Assembly (NCBI RefSeq): GCF_002837185.1
Contig: NZ_KZ477991.1
Location: forward strand, 186,001 to 250,000
Direction of reading: 5' to 3'
DNA: 64,000 bases
DNA from: Pseudomonas fluorescens
Lineage (GTDB): Bacteria; Pseudomonadota; Gammaproteobacteria; Pseudomonadales; Pseudomonadaceae
The notes under the pieces are model-generated. The model was not told where the DNA came from. It did no database searches and saw nothing but the letters and a program-made list of their open reading frames with translations. Made by a program: the position numbers and the translations under genes. Each line of letters begins with the position of its first letter. Position 1 is the stretch's first letter. Positions 18,589 to 29,401 of this stretch are shown here, piece after piece.

Positions 18589-19350
18589 TTATCTGTAGAA
18601 CAACCTATACCCCACCTGCCCCACCGCCTCATTGATCAACTGCCCGCTCTGCCACACCGACTTGACCTCCGGCATCCACCCGCCAAGCGGTCGACCGTGA
18701 TCCACGCCTAGAAACCCCACCGGCCCGGGCACTACGGTGAAGCCGGCCTTCTCAAAGCTCCACACCGAACGCGGCATGTGCCACGCCTGGGTCACCACCA
18801 CCACGCGCTTGATGCCTTGAGGCAACAGAATCTCGGCGCTCATCTGCGCATTTTCCCAGGTGGTGCGGCTGCGCTCTTCCTTCCAGCGCACCGTCACGCC
18901 GAAGTCATCCTGCATCGACACCGCCATCAGCTCCGCCTCGCTGGGCGGTGTGCCGTAGTGCAGGCCGCCGGTGGTCAACACCGGCAACCCGGATGCCTTG
19001 GCCAGACGCGCCGCGTAACGCTCACGCTCCAGGCCGATACCGGTGGGCTGGTCAGAGCCCCACGCAAGGTCGCCGCGCTCACGACCGGAGCCCAGCACCA
19101 CAATCGCATCGGCGCGCTGGGCCAGGTTTGCCCAGTCTTCGCGGGCCAACGGCGGCGCTGTCTCCAGGGCATGTGCGCCCCACTGCACCATCACCGGCAG
19201 GCTGATCAACCACATCCCGCCCAATCCCAAGGCAAAGCAACACCCGGCCAGGCGCGGGCGACTGCGGCGAAACCACCAGGCAAGCGCCAGCAACAGCAGG
19301 AAAATACCGGGCGGCAACAACAATTGTTTAATGAAATAACGAAAAGGCAT
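18589..19350 (-). CDS. YdcF/ElyC-type DUF218 membrane protein
   Basis: 253 residues. Two N-terminal hydrophobic segments ('FIKQLLLPPGIFLLLLALAW' and 'LAGCCFALGLGGMWLISLPV') anchor a DUF218 domain with 'ADAIVVLGSGRERGD', 'TGGLHYGTPPSEAELM', 'EERSRTTWENAQ' and 'RVVVVTQAWHMPRSVWSFEK'. E. coli ElyC of this family affects peptidoglycan synthesis at low temperature through the lipid carrier; a similar envelope role is possible. The start is the ATG at 19350 (MPFRYFIKQ); the upstream extension is not conserved in character. Confidence 0.85.
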   Translation of the reverse strand: MPFRYFIKQLLLPPGIFLLLLALAWWFRRSRPRLAGCCFALGLGGMWLISLPVMVQWGAHALETAPPLAREDWANLAQRADAIVVLGSGRERGDLAWGSDQPTGIGLERERYAARLAKASGLPVLTTGGLHYGTPPSEAELMAVSMQDDFGVTVRWKEERSRTTWENAQMSAEILLPQGIKRVVVVTQAWHMPRSVWSFEKAGFTVVPGPVGFLGVDHGRPLGGWMPEVKSVWQSGQLINEAVGQVGYRLFYR

Positions 19351-19445
19351 CGGGCATCTCCAAAGATGCCCGAAGCCTAGATGCAACGGGGTTCAGCAAC
19401 AATCCTTACGAGCATATTTTGTAAACATCAACGGATAACGCGGGG

Positions 19446-19763
19446 TCACTTGCACCGTATCGACCGGACATTTTCCGGGCTGCGACCGGCCGCCAGATCC
19501 TTCAGCCACACTACCTTGGCCGAACGAGGCGACTCGTGGGCCGGCGGGGATGCCGGCCCATGAGCGGCGCGCTGGTGGTGCAATTCCAGATAGCGCTTGA
19601 TCAGTTCAAGCTCTGCCTGGCTCAAGCCTCGCAACTCCAGTTCCAGAGGCCGTTCATCACGCAATCGGCCTGCGGTTCTTGCGGCATCCAATGCCCGACC
19701 CAAACGGTCGATCAGTCCTTCATATAACTGCGGTTTCGTCAAAGTTCGCTGCGATTCAGCCAT
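19446..19763 (-). CDS. Small conserved hypothetical protein upstream of leuS
   Basis: 105 residues, charged and mostly helical ('YEGLIDRLGRALDAARTAGR', 'LSQAELELIKRYLELHHQR'), with no cysteine pairs and no membrane segment. The helical N-terminal half recalls the coiled part of the YbeL-like proteins often found beside leuS, but the zinc ribbon is missing. I cannot name it. It is divergent from leuS, with a 260-bp gap that shows no repeat or clear promoter. Confidence 0.65.
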   Translation of the reverse strand: MAESQRTLTKPQLYEGLIDRLGRALDAARTAGRLRDERPLELELRGLSQAELELIKRYLELHHQRAAHGPASPPAHESPRSAKVVWLKDLAAGRSPENVRSIRCK

Positions 19764-19915
19764 CCCCTCACCTCATTGAAGAAATACTTGCTCCCCAATA
19801 AACAGCGTAGCCCCCGTGGCTGCACCTGCCCGGTGCCGCGACAGACGGCCTGGCCTGCGCAATCAGGGTTTCCCTCGATAGAGTGGGGTCATGTATGCTA
19901 CGGCGCTTCCTGTAA

Positions 19916-22630
<2,715 letters not shown>

Positions 22631-22639
22631 ATCGGATCG

Positions 22640-22663
22640 GGCGCAGGGCTTGAGCCCTGCGCC
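22640..22663 (+). other. Perfect GC hairpin between leuS and lptE
   Basis: GGCGCAGGGC (22640-22649) pairs with GCCCTGCGCC (22654-22663) around a TTGA loop. No T run follows, so it is not a standard intrinsic terminator. It may be an RNA-processing or mRNA-stability element. Confidence 0.6.
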
Positions 22664-22719
22664 GAACTAAACCTTCAGGGCCTCGATAAGGCCCGCCTGG
22701 TTTCAAGGGGAGCAACAAC

Positions 22720-23325
22720 ATGATCAAACGCAATCTGCTGGTAATGGGCCTGGCCGTTCTGTTGAGCGCTTGCGGCTTCCAGCTGCGCGGCACCGGCACC
22801 AATGAATTGTCGCTCAAGGAACTCGACGTCAGCGCGCGTAACGCCTATGGCGAAACCGTGACTCAGCTGCGCCAGAGCCTGGAAAACGCCGGCGTGCATG
22901 TCTATACCGGCGCTACCTACAAGCTGAACCTGGTCGATGAGCGCGAAACCCAGCGCAACATCAGCTACGCCAGTGCCGGCCGCGCGTCCGACATCGAGTT
23001 GGCCACCACCGTCAGCTTCGAAGTACAGGGCCGCGATAACTTGCCGCTGATGGGCGACAAGATCCAGGTGCAGAAAGTTGTGAGCCACGACGGCAACAAC
23101 CTGGTGGGTTCGGACTCCGAGACCCTCCAGGTCCGCAAGGAAATGCGTCGTGAGCTGGTTCAGCGCATGATGACTCGCCTGCAACTGCTCACCCCGGAAA
23201 AACTGGCGGAGTTGCAGCAGATCGCCGACAACAAGGCCAAGGCTGACGCCGATGCCCTGAAGGCTGCGCAAGAGTATGAAGACAACACGCCGAAACAGTC
23301 GCCTGTTGAAGTACCTGTCGAGTAA
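22720..23325 (+). CDS. lptE: LPS-assembly lipoprotein LptE
   Basis: 201 residues. The lipobox 'LLSAC' gives lipidated C18; the mature protein starts 'GFQLRGTGTNELSLKELDV', typical of LptE (RlpB). LptE plugs and helps assemble the LptD barrel that inserts lipopolysaccharide in the outer membrane. The C-terminal tail after about residue 165 is rich in Lys, Ala and Asp and probably unstructured. A GGGGAGC site precedes the ATG. The order leuS-lptE-holA is conserved across gammaproteobacteria. Confidence 0.94.
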   Translation: MIKRNLLVMGLAVLLSACGFQLRGTGTNELSLKELDVSARNAYGETVTQLRQSLENAGVHVYTGATYKLNLVDERETQRNISYASAGRASDIELATTVSFEVQGRDNLPLMGDKIQVQKVVSHDGNNLVGSDSETLQVRKEMRRELVQRMMTRLQLLTPEKLAELQQIADNKAKADADALKAAQEYEDNTPKQSPVEVPVE

Positions 23326-23329
23326 GCCA

Positions 23330-23354
23330 AACGGGGCGCTGCTGGCGCCCCGTT
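23330..23354 (+). other. Perfect GC hairpin just before holA
   Basis: AACGGGGCGC (23330-23339) pairs with GCGCCCCGTT (23345-23354) around TGCTG. It lies 5 bp after the lptE stop and ends 10 bp before the holA ATG, where no ribosome binding site is obvious. It could be a weak terminator or limit holA translation. Confidence 0.6.
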
Positions 23355-23364
23355 CGCCCTGCCT

Positions 23365-24402
23365 ATGAAGCTCGCCCCCGCCCAACTCGCCAAACACCTG
23401 CAAGGTGGCCTCGCGCCTGTCTATATCGTCAGCGGCGATGACCCGTTGCTGTGTCAGGAAGCAGCCGACGCCATTCGCTCGGCGGCGCGCCAGCAAGGTT
23501 TCGATGAACGCCAGGTGTTCAGTGCCGACGCCAGTTTCGACTGGGGAACGTTGCTGCAAGCCGGCGCGAGCATGTCGCTGTTTGCCGAAAAACGCCTGCT
23601 GGAACTGCGCCTGCCCTCGGGCAAGCCGGGCGATAAAGGCGCGGCAGCGTTGATCGAATATTGCTCGCGCCCTGCTGAAGATACGGTGTTGCTGATCAGC
23701 CTGCCCAAGCTGGATGGCAGTGCGCAGAAAACCAAATGGGGCAAGGCGCTGGTGGAAGGCCCGCAGACCCAGTTCGTTCAGATCTGGCCGGTGGACAGCA
23801 GCCAGCTGCCGCAGTGGATTCGCCAACGCCTGTCACAGGCGGGGATGGCGGCCACGCAAGAGGCCGTCGAGCTGATCGCCGCCAGGGTCGAAGGCAACCT
23901 GCTTGCCGCCGCCCAGGAGATCGAAAAGCTCAAGCTGATGGCCGAAGAGGGGCAGATCACCGTCGAAACCGTGCAGGGCGCGGTGGCTGACAGTGCGCGC
24001 TTTGATGTTTTCGGGCTGGTGGACGCGATACTCAACGGTGAACCCGCTCACGCCCTGCGCATGCTCGAGGGGCTGCGTGGCGAGGGTGTGGAACCGCCGG
24101 TGATTCTCTGGGCCCTGGCCCGGGAACTGCGGGTACTGGCCAACATTGCCTTGCAATACAGCCAGGGCACGCCGCTGGACAAATGCTTCAGCCAGGCCCG
24201 GCCGCCGGTGTGGGACAAGCGCAAGCCCCTGATGAGCAAGGCCCTGCAACGGCACTCGGCGCAACGCTGGGCGCAACTGTTGCTGGAAGCGCAGCGCATC
24301 GATGCACAGATCAAGGGCCAGGCGGCCGGTTCGCCCTGGATGAGCCTGAGCCGCTTGTCGCTGCTGATGGCCGGCCAGCGCCTGGCGTTGCCTGCCGAGT
24401 AA
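23365..24402 (+). CDS. holA: DNA polymerase III subunit delta
   Basis: 345 residues, clamp-loader wrench subunit. It starts MKLAPAQLAKHLQGGLAPVY and continues with 'IVSGDDPLLCQEAADAIR', the usual HolA N-terminus. 'LDGSAQKTKWGKAL' and 'FDVFGLVDAILNGEPAHALR' mark the central AAA+-like and hinge parts, and a helical C-terminal collar domain follows. Delta opens the beta sliding clamp during loading. It is cytoplasmic and essential. The start lacks a clear Shine-Dalgarno sequence and is immediately preceded by a stable hairpin, which may keep its level low. Confidence 0.95.
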   Translation: MKLAPAQLAKHLQGGLAPVYIVSGDDPLLCQEAADAIRSAARQQGFDERQVFSADASFDWGTLLQAGASMSLFAEKRLLELRLPSGKPGDKGAAALIEYCSRPAEDTVLLISLPKLDGSAQKTKWGKALVEGPQTQFVQIWPVDSSQLPQWIRQRLSQAGMAATQEAVELIAARVEGNLLAAAQEIEKLKLMAEEGQITVETVQGAVADSARFDVFGLVDAILNGEPAHALRMLEGLRGEGVEPPVILWALARELRVLANIALQYSQGTPLDKCFSQARPPVWDKRKPLMSKALQRHSAQRWAQLLLEAQRIDAQIKGQAAGSPWMSLSRLSLLMAGQRLALPAE

Positions 24403-24431
24403 CCTGTCCATCAGTAACACCGCGCAACAAT

Positions 24432-24519
24432 GTGGGAGGGGGCTTGCCCCCGATAGCGGTGGACCAGTCAATTCATCAGGTGACTGACACACCGCAATCG
24501 GGGGCAAGCCCCCTCCCAC
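24432..24519. repeat. REPIN (group I), holA-arfA gap
   Basis: Inverted REP copies at 24432-24447 and 24504-24519, between holA and arfA, both on the plus strand. Confidence 0.92.
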
Positions 24520-24611
24520 ATTTTGATTGCGTTTACAATTTTCGGGCTTTACAGCACCGCTACTTAGGCAGATTATTTTCCCCGCTCCATCCATCCAGCG
24601 AGAGACCGACC

Positions 24612-24776
24612 ATGAGCAAAAAGCCATCCAAGCATGGCCCGAACAAGGCCAAATCCATCATCGCCCAGCCACTGTTCCGCAGCCGTCAGGAACGCGCCGG
24701 CAAGGGCAAAGGCAGCTACCGCCGCGAAGCCTTCCAGTCTGACAGCTGGGAGGCTTCTTACTTTGTGGCTGCCTGA
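24612..24776 (+). CDS. arfA: Alternative ribosome-rescue factor A
   Basis: 54 residues, starting MSKKPSKHGPNKAKSIIAQP and containing 'LFRSRQERAGKGKGSYRRE', the ArfA core (E. coli '[21 protein letters not shown]'). ArfA recruits RF2 to ribosomes stalled on nonstop mRNAs when tmRNA fails. It is short, basic and cytoplasmic. The coding region carries a 12-bp hairpin at codons 39-49 (separate entry) that should create a truncated nonstop message, as known for E. coli arfA. The annotated full-length product ends in a hydrophobic tail (YFVAA), of the kind that marks full-length ArfA for degradation. Confidence 0.9.
   Translation: MSKKPSKHGPNKAKSIIAQPLFRSRQERAGKGKGSYRREAFQSDSWEASYFVAA
24726..24757 (+). 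promoter_or_regulatory. arfA nonstop hairpin inside the coding sequence
   Basis: GAAGCCTTCCAG (24726-24737) pairs with CTGGGAGGCTTC (24746-24757) around an 8-nt loop: 12 pairs with one G-U wobble. It lies fully inside arfA (codons 39-49). In E. coli the equivalent hairpin is cut by RNase III or ends transcription, so ArfA is made from a nonstop mRNA and accumulates only when trans-translation fails. The same use is inferred here. Confidence 0.75.
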
Positions 24777-24838
24777 AGGCAAGCGCCCCTCTGGCATGAT
24801 AAGGTCTGCACTGGATTTGTAACCCCCTGGACCTGTGC

Positions 24839-26164
24839 ATGCCCTCTAGTCTTTCCCGTCGCTGGCACCTTCGCCAGTTGATTGCTGCCTCCAGCCTCAT
24901 TCTGCTAGTCGCCTGCGCGGAAAAACCCACCGCCGCGGACGCTCAACCCCTGCCCGCGCTCAAGACCGCACCGGCCGTCGCGCCTGCCGTCGTGGCGCCG
25001 CTGGCGGTGGACAACCTGAACATCCAACCGACCCAGACCTTCGCCGAATGGCAGGCCGGGTTCCGTGCACAGGCCCTGCAAGCCGGGATCACGGCGCAAG
25101 TCTTCGATAACGCCTTCGCCGGCGTCAGCCCGGACATGGCCGTGATTCGCGCCGACCGCAGCCAGCCGGAGTTTTCCCGTCCGGTGTGGGAATACATCGA
25201 TGGCGCGCTGTCGCCGCTGCGCGTGCGCAACGGCCAGGCGTTGCTGGTCAAATACGCCGATATCCTGCAGCGCATCGAGGAGCGTTACGGCGTTGATCGC
25301 CAGGCACTGGTCTCGGTGTGGGGCATGGAAAGCAACTTCGGCCAGTTCCAGGGCAATAACTCGGTGATCCGCTCCCTCGCGACCCTGGCCTATGAAGGCC
25401 GCCGCCCGGCGTTTGCACAGGCGCAACTGCTGGCGGCGTTGCAGATCATCCAGCACGGCGATATCCCGGCCGACCAGATGAAAGGCTCCTGGGCCGGTGC
25501 GATGGGCCAGACCCAATTCATCCCCACCACCTACAACACCCACGCGGTGGATTTCGACGGTGACGGTCGCCGCGATATCTGGAACAGCCCGGGTGACGCC
25601 CTCGCCTCCACCGCCCATTACCTGCAAAGCTCCGGGTGGCAGAAAGGCCAGCCGTGGGGCGTCGAGGTGCAGCAACTGCCCTCGGGCTTCGACTATTCCC
25701 TGGCCGATGGTGGCATCCGCAAGACCGTCGCCGAATGGCTCAAACTGGGCATCCAACTGCCGCCCGGCGTGAGCCTGCCGGCCAACGTCGAGCAGCTGTC
25801 CGCCGCCCTGCTGCTGCCGGCCGGCTACCGTGGCCCGGCATTCCTGGTGCTGGATAACTTCCGTGCGATCCTCAAGTACAACAATTCGTCGTCCTATGCG
25901 CTGGCCGTTGGCCTGCTGTCGGAGCGCTTTGGTGGCGGTGGAGTGATTCGCGGGAGCTGGCCAAAGGATGAGCTGCCGCTGAGCCGCTCGCAACGTATCG
26001 ACCTGCAGACGGCGCTCAGCGCCAAAGGCTATGACGCGGGCAATGCCGACGGGATCATCGGCGCCAACACACGCAAGGCGATTCGGGCGGCGCAGCAAGC
26101 GTTGGGCTGGCCGGCGGATGGGTATCCGACGGTGAAGTTGCTGGAGGCGGTGCAGGGCCTATAG
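24839..26164 (+). CDS. Lytic murein transglycosylase, SltB type with peptidoglycan-binding domain
   Basis: 441 residues. The lipobox 'LLVAC' (C26) indicates an outer-membrane lipoprotein. The SLT_2 domain (about 60-360) includes the catalytic Glu segment 'VWGMESNFGQFQGN', and 'GSWAGAMGQTQFIPTTYNTH' and 'DFDGDGRRDIWNSPGDALAS' are family hallmarks. A C-terminal PG_binding_1 domain follows ('LQTALSAKGYDAGNADGIIG'). It cleaves the MurNAc-GlcNAc bond to give 1,6-anhydro ends. Position and domain make-up match P. aeruginosa PA3992 (SltB3). A second SltB/MltB without the binding domain is encoded at 31748-32764. Confidence 0.92.
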   Translation: MPSSLSRRWHLRQLIAASSLILLVACAEKPTAADAQPLPALKTAPAVAPAVVAPLAVDNLNIQPTQTFAEWQAGFRAQALQAGITAQVFDNAFAGVSPDMAVIRADRSQPEFSRPVWEYIDGALSPLRVRNGQALLVKYADILQRIEERYGVDRQALVSVWGMESNFGQFQGNNSVIRSLATLAYEGRRPAFAQAQLLAALQIIQHGDIPADQMKGSWAGAMGQTQFIPTTYNTHAVDFDGDGRRDIWNSPGDALASTAHYLQSSGWQKGQPWGVEVQQLPSGFDYSLADGGIRKTVAEWLKLGIQLPPGVSLPANVEQLSAALLLPAGYRGPAFLVLDNFRAILKYNNSSSYALAVGLLSERFGGGGVIRGSWPKDELPLSRSQRIDLQTALSAKGYDAGNADGIIGANTRKAIRAAQQALGWPADGYPTVKLLEAVQGL

Positions 26165-26194
26165 ATTGGCGTATGGCGACTACCGTCATCGGGG

Positions 26195-26263
26195 GCAAGC
26201 CCCCTCCCACAATTGGACCCTGTACACCCTTTGGAATGCAGTCAAATGTGGGAGGGGGCTTGC
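26195..26263. repeat. REP pair in reversed arrangement
   Basis: GCAAGCCCCCTCCCAC at 26195-26210 comes first and GTGGGAGGGGGCTTGC at 26248-26263 second, opposite to the usual REPIN order in the other gaps. It sits between the convergent sltB-like gene and ldcA. Confidence 0.9.
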
Positions 26264-26295
26264 CCCCGATAGCGGTTTAGCAGTCGACGATTATT

Positions 26296-27216
26296 TCAAG
26301 GGTTGAACACCACATCCTGCTCCAACACCACCCGCTGTTCCCCCGCATCCAACCGCACCAGCGCGCCCATCGGCAGCGTCAGGTTCGGGTCGCAGTGCCC
26401 GCTGCGCCAACCAGCCAGCACCGGAACGCACAGCGGTTCGAAGGTCTGTTTCAACAGTCGTTCAAGCGCCACCTGATCCACACCGGCCACATCCCCCACC
26501 AACACTCCCGCAATCTGATCCAGTTTGCCCGCCAGGCGCAGATGCGTCAGCAAGCGGTCGATGCGATAGAGCGGCTCGTTGACGTCCTCGATAAACAGGA
26601 TGATGCCTTCAGCGTCAACTTCATAAGCGGTGCCCATCACCGCCGCAATCATCGATAAGTTACCGCCCAGCAAGCGCCCGCAGGCGATGCCTGGCTCGAT
26701 CGTGGTCAAGGGGTAGGCCACCGGGTGCGCGAGCACACTGCCGGCGCCCAACTGGCCACGCAACAGGCTGAACAGCGAGGACTCGGTAGGGGGTTGCTTG
26801 TCACCGAGCAGGTCTGCATTGAGCATCGGCCCGTGGAATGTGACGAAGCCGGCATAGCGGTTGATGGCCAGGTGCAAGGCGGTGATATCGCTGTAGCCGA
26901 CGAAAGGCTTGGGGTTGGCGCGCAGCAGGTCGAAGTCCAGTGCATCAAGTAAACGTGGCGAACCGTAGCCGCCGCGCAGGCAGAAGATGGCATCGATTTC
27001 GGGGTCGGCGAAGGCGGCGTGAAGGTCGTTCAGACGCACTTGATCGCTGCCGGCCAGGTAGCCGTCGCGTTCATACACACCGGGGAAAATTCGCAGTTCA
27101 TAGCCACGGGTGCGCATCCATTGCCCGGCTTTTTCGACGTCCAGCGCAGCAGGACCGGCGGGGGCGATCAGGCCAATGGTGCCTTCGAGGCGCAATGCAG
27201 GTACGGCGGCAGTCAT
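26296..27216 (-). CDS. ldcA: LD-carboxypeptidase (murein tetrapeptide carboxypeptidase)
   Basis: 306 residues, S66 serine peptidase. It removes the terminal D-Ala from murein tetrapeptides during recycling. The Ser-Glu-His triad is visible: Ser in 'FVGYSDITALH', Glu in 'ILFIEDVNEPLYRIDR' and His in 'GWRSGHCDPNLTLPMGA'. 'FCLRGGYGSPRLLDALD' is another family mark. The ATG at 27216 (MTAAVPAL) has an AGGGAGAA site; an in-frame TTG two codons upstream is less likely. It is in the cytoplasm, functionally next to Mpl, which reuses the tripeptide product. Confidence 0.92.
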   Translation of the reverse strand: MTAAVPALRLEGTIGLIAPAGPAALDVEKAGQWMRTRGYELRIFPGVYERDGYLAGSDQVRLNDLHAAFADPEIDAIFCLRGGYGSPRLLDALDFDLLRANPKPFVGYSDITALHLAINRYAGFVTFHGPMLNADLLGDKQPPTESSLFSLLRGQLGAGSVLAHPVAYPLTTIEPGIACGRLLGGNLSMIAAVMGTAYEVDAEGIILFIEDVNEPLYRIDRLLTHLRLAGKLDQIAGVLVGDVAGVDQVALERLLKQTFEPLCVPVLAGWRSGHCDPNLTLPMGALVRLDAGEQRVVLEQDVVFNP

Positions 27217-27250
27217 GCACAATTCTCCCTAATATGACGCATAACGAAAT

Positions 27251-27337
27251 GTGGGAGGGGGCTTGCCCCCGATGGCGATGTATCAGTCACTCATGTATTG
27301 ACTGTCACACCGCAATCGGGGGCAAGCCCCCTCCCAC
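27251..27337. repeat. REPIN (group I), ldcA-lipA gap
   Basis: Inverted REP copies at 27251-27266 and 27322-27337, between the ldcA start and the lipA stop. Confidence 0.92.
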
Positions 27338-27367
27338 ATCGGACCTGCGGTGTTGCACAGGCCAGTG

Positions 27368-28393
27368 TTACGAAACCAGGCTCGCCTTGACCAGCTTGGC
27401 CTGCTCATCGGCGTGATACGAAGACCGTACCAGCGGGCCCGATGCGACGTTCTTGAAGCCCATCTTGTAACCTTCCTCGGCGAACCAGGCGAAGGTGTCC
27501 GGGTGCACGAAACGTTGCACCGGCAAGTGGCTGCGGGACGGTTGCAGGTATTGGCCCAGGGTCAGCATGTCAATGTCATGCTCGCGCATGCGCTTCATGA
27601 CTTCGATGACTTCTTCGTCGGTTTCGCCCAGGCCCAGCATCAGGCCGGACTTGGTCGGAATGTGCGGCATCATCTGCTTGAACTTCTGCAGCAGGGTCAG
27701 CGACCACTGGTAATCCGAACCCGGACGCGCAGCCTTGTACAGGCGCGGCACGGTTTCCAGGTTGTGGTTGAACACATCCGGCGGCTCGGCGGCGGTGATT
27801 TCCAGCGCCACGTCCATGCGACCGCGGTAGTCGGGCACCAGGGTTTCGAGCATCACGTTGGGCGACAGCTTGCGGATTTCGCGAATGCAGTCGGCAAAGT
27901 GCTGGGCGCCGCCGTCACGCAAGTCGTCACGGTCGACCGAGGTGATCACCACGTATTTGAGTTTCAGGTCGGCGATGGCGATGGCCAGGCTTTGCGGCTC
28001 GTTGACGTCCAGCGGCTTCGGCCGGCCGTGGCCCACGTCGCAGAACGGGCAACGACGGGTGCAGATGTCACCCATGATCATGAAGGTGGCAGTACCGCCG
28101 GAGAAGCATTCACCCAGGTTCGGGCACGACGCTTCTTCGCACACGCTGTGCAGCTTGTGTTTGCGCAGCAGCGCCTTGATACGGTCGACTTCCGGCGAGA
28201 CCGGAATACGCACGCGAATCCAGTCAGGCTTTTTCGGCAGTTCGGTGGTCGGAATGATCTTCACCGGGATGCGTGCAACCTTCTCGGCGCCGCGCAGCTT
28301 GACGCCGGCTTCCACCTTGGCACGCGGGGCCGGGGCTGGACGCTCGGTGATGTCCAGCGTCGGGATCATGGTTTGCACAACATCAGTAGTCAT
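27368..28393 (-). CDS. lipA: Lipoyl synthase
   Basis: 341 residues, radical SAM enzyme inserting two sulfurs into protein-bound octanoyl groups. Both clusters are marked: auxiliary '[12 protein letters not shown]' and radical SAM CxxxCxxC in '[13 protein letters not shown]'. A C-terminal segment with '[13 protein letters not shown]' and '[15 protein letters not shown]' follows. The N-terminal 45 residues are variable in the family. The ATG at 28393 lies 1 bp after the lipB stop, so ybeD-lipB-lipA is one operon. Confidence 0.97.
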   Translation of the reverse strand: MTTDVVQTMIPTLDITERPAPAPRAKVEAGVKLRGAEKVARIPVKIIPTTELPKKPDWIRVRIPVSPEVDRIKALLRKHKLHSVCEEASCPNLGECFSGGTATFMIMGDICTRRCPFCDVGHGRPKPLDVNEPQSLAIAIADLKLKYVVITSVDRDDLRDGGAQHFADCIREIRKLSPNVMLETLVPDYRGRMDVALEITAAEPPDVFNHNLETVPRLYKAARPGSDYQWSLTLLQKFKQMMPHIPTKSGLMLGLGETDEEVIEVMKRMREHDIDMLTLGQYLQPSRSHLPVQRFVHPDTFAWFAEEGYKMGFKNVASGPLVRSSYHADEQAKLVKASLVS

Positions 28394-28394
28394 A

Positions 28395-29042
28395 TCAATC
28401 GATTCCGCCCGTCAGGGTCGTCTGCTCAGCATAGTCGAGGTGTTTGACGAGCTGCGCGCGCAGCCGGGCACTTACCTCGGCAAATTCTATGGGTGTTGCA
28501 TGGTCGCTCAACTGGGTCATCGCCAGCCCCGCATAACCGCACGGGTTGATCCGTCGGAACGGGGCCAGGTCCATGTCCACATTCAGGGCCAGGCCATGAA
28601 AGGAACAACCGTGCCGGATACGCAATCCGAGGGAGGCGATTTTCGCGCCATCCACATACACACCTGGTGCATCGGGCTTGGCCGCGGCGGTCACGCCGTA
28701 ACTGGCCAGCAGCTCGATCAGGCAAGCCTCCATGCGGCTGACCAGATCACGTACACCAAACCCCAACTTGCGCACATCCAGCAACAGGTAGGCAACCAGT
28801 TGGCCAGGCCCATGGTAAGTCACTTGACCCCCTCGGTCGACCTGCACCACCGGAATATCACCCGGCAGCAGCAGATGCTCAGCCTTGCCGGCCTGGCCCT
28901 GGGTGAACACCGGCGGGTGCTCGACCAGCCAGATTTCATCCGCTGCCGCGCTGCCGCGCTCGTTGGTGAAGCGCTGCATGGCGTGCCAGACGGGCTCGTA
29001 GTCCATCCGGCCGAGCTCGCGAACGCCCAGGACGTGCGACAT
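28395..29042 (-). CDS. lipB: Octanoyltransferase
   Basis: 215 residues. It transfers octanoate from acyl carrier protein to lipoyl domains. Family residues are visible: the Lys in '[14 protein letters not shown]' and the catalytic Cys in '[14 protein letters not shown]', with '[20 protein letters not shown]' between. The ATG at 29042 shares one base with the ybeD stop (TGATG), giving tight coupling. The next gene is lipA, which completes lipoate synthesis on the octanoylated protein. Confidence 0.96.
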   Translation of the reverse strand: MSHVLGVRELGRMDYEPVWHAMQRFTNERGSAAADEIWLVEHPPVFTQGQAGKAEHLLLPGDIPVVQVDRGGQVTYHGPGQLVAYLLLDVRKLGFGVRDLVSRMEACLIELLASYGVTAAAKPDAPGVYVDGAKIASLGLRIRHGCSFHGLALNVDMDLAPFRRINPCGYAGLAMTQLSDHATPIEFAEVSARLRAQLVKHLDYAEQTTLTGGID

Positions 29043-29317
29043 CACAGCACCATGTGCACGAAGCCGGTAGCCCGCAGTTCGCTGTTGATGTTGTAGAGCT
29101 GGTCCTGATCCGTCGCAACGATGTGCAACTGGATCGTCGTGTACTTACCCGTGGAGCTGGAACGTTCGTCCACACGGTTGTCGTTGATCGTCGCGTGTTT
29201 GCGCACAATCTCAAGAATTGTGTCTTTGCGACCTACGCCGGTATCGCTGATCACCTTGATGGGATAATCCGTCACCGGGAATTCGATCTTTGGCGCCTTT
29301 ACTTCTTTATCGGTCAT
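29042..29317 (-). CDS. ybeD: YbeD family (DUF493) protein
   Basis: 91 residues, small ACT-like regulator-type protein: '[20 protein letters not shown]', '[14 protein letters not shown]', '[20 protein letters not shown]' and '[17 protein letters not shown]'. The fold resembles an allosteric ACT domain and the gene lies just before lipB in many gammaproteobacteria, but the role is unknown. The ATG at 29317 (MTDKEVKAP) is chosen since the residues before it are not conserved in character. It is separated from dacC by a strong hairpin. Confidence 0.92.
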   Translation of the reverse strand: MTDKEVKAPKIEFPVTDYPIKVISDTGVGRKDTILEIVRKHATINDNRVDERSSSTGKYTTIQLHIVATDQDQLYNINSELRATGFVHMVL

Positions 29318-29354
29318 GGCAGAACGGCCTCGTAAGCGGTAAGCCGTGGCGACG

Positions 29355-29389
29355 GCAAAGCCCCGCGCCGGATCAACGCGGGGCTTTGC
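29355..29389 (-). terminator. Strong hairpin terminator after dacC
   Basis: GCAAAGCCCCGCG (29355-29367) and CGCGGGGCTTTGC (29377-29389) form a perfect 13-bp stem with a 9-nt loop, 12 bp after the dacC stop. The TTT is inside the stem's end rather than a long free tail. It divides the dacC side from ybeD-lipB-lipA. Confidence 0.7.
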
Positions 29390-29401
29390 AGGTGCACACA
29401 A

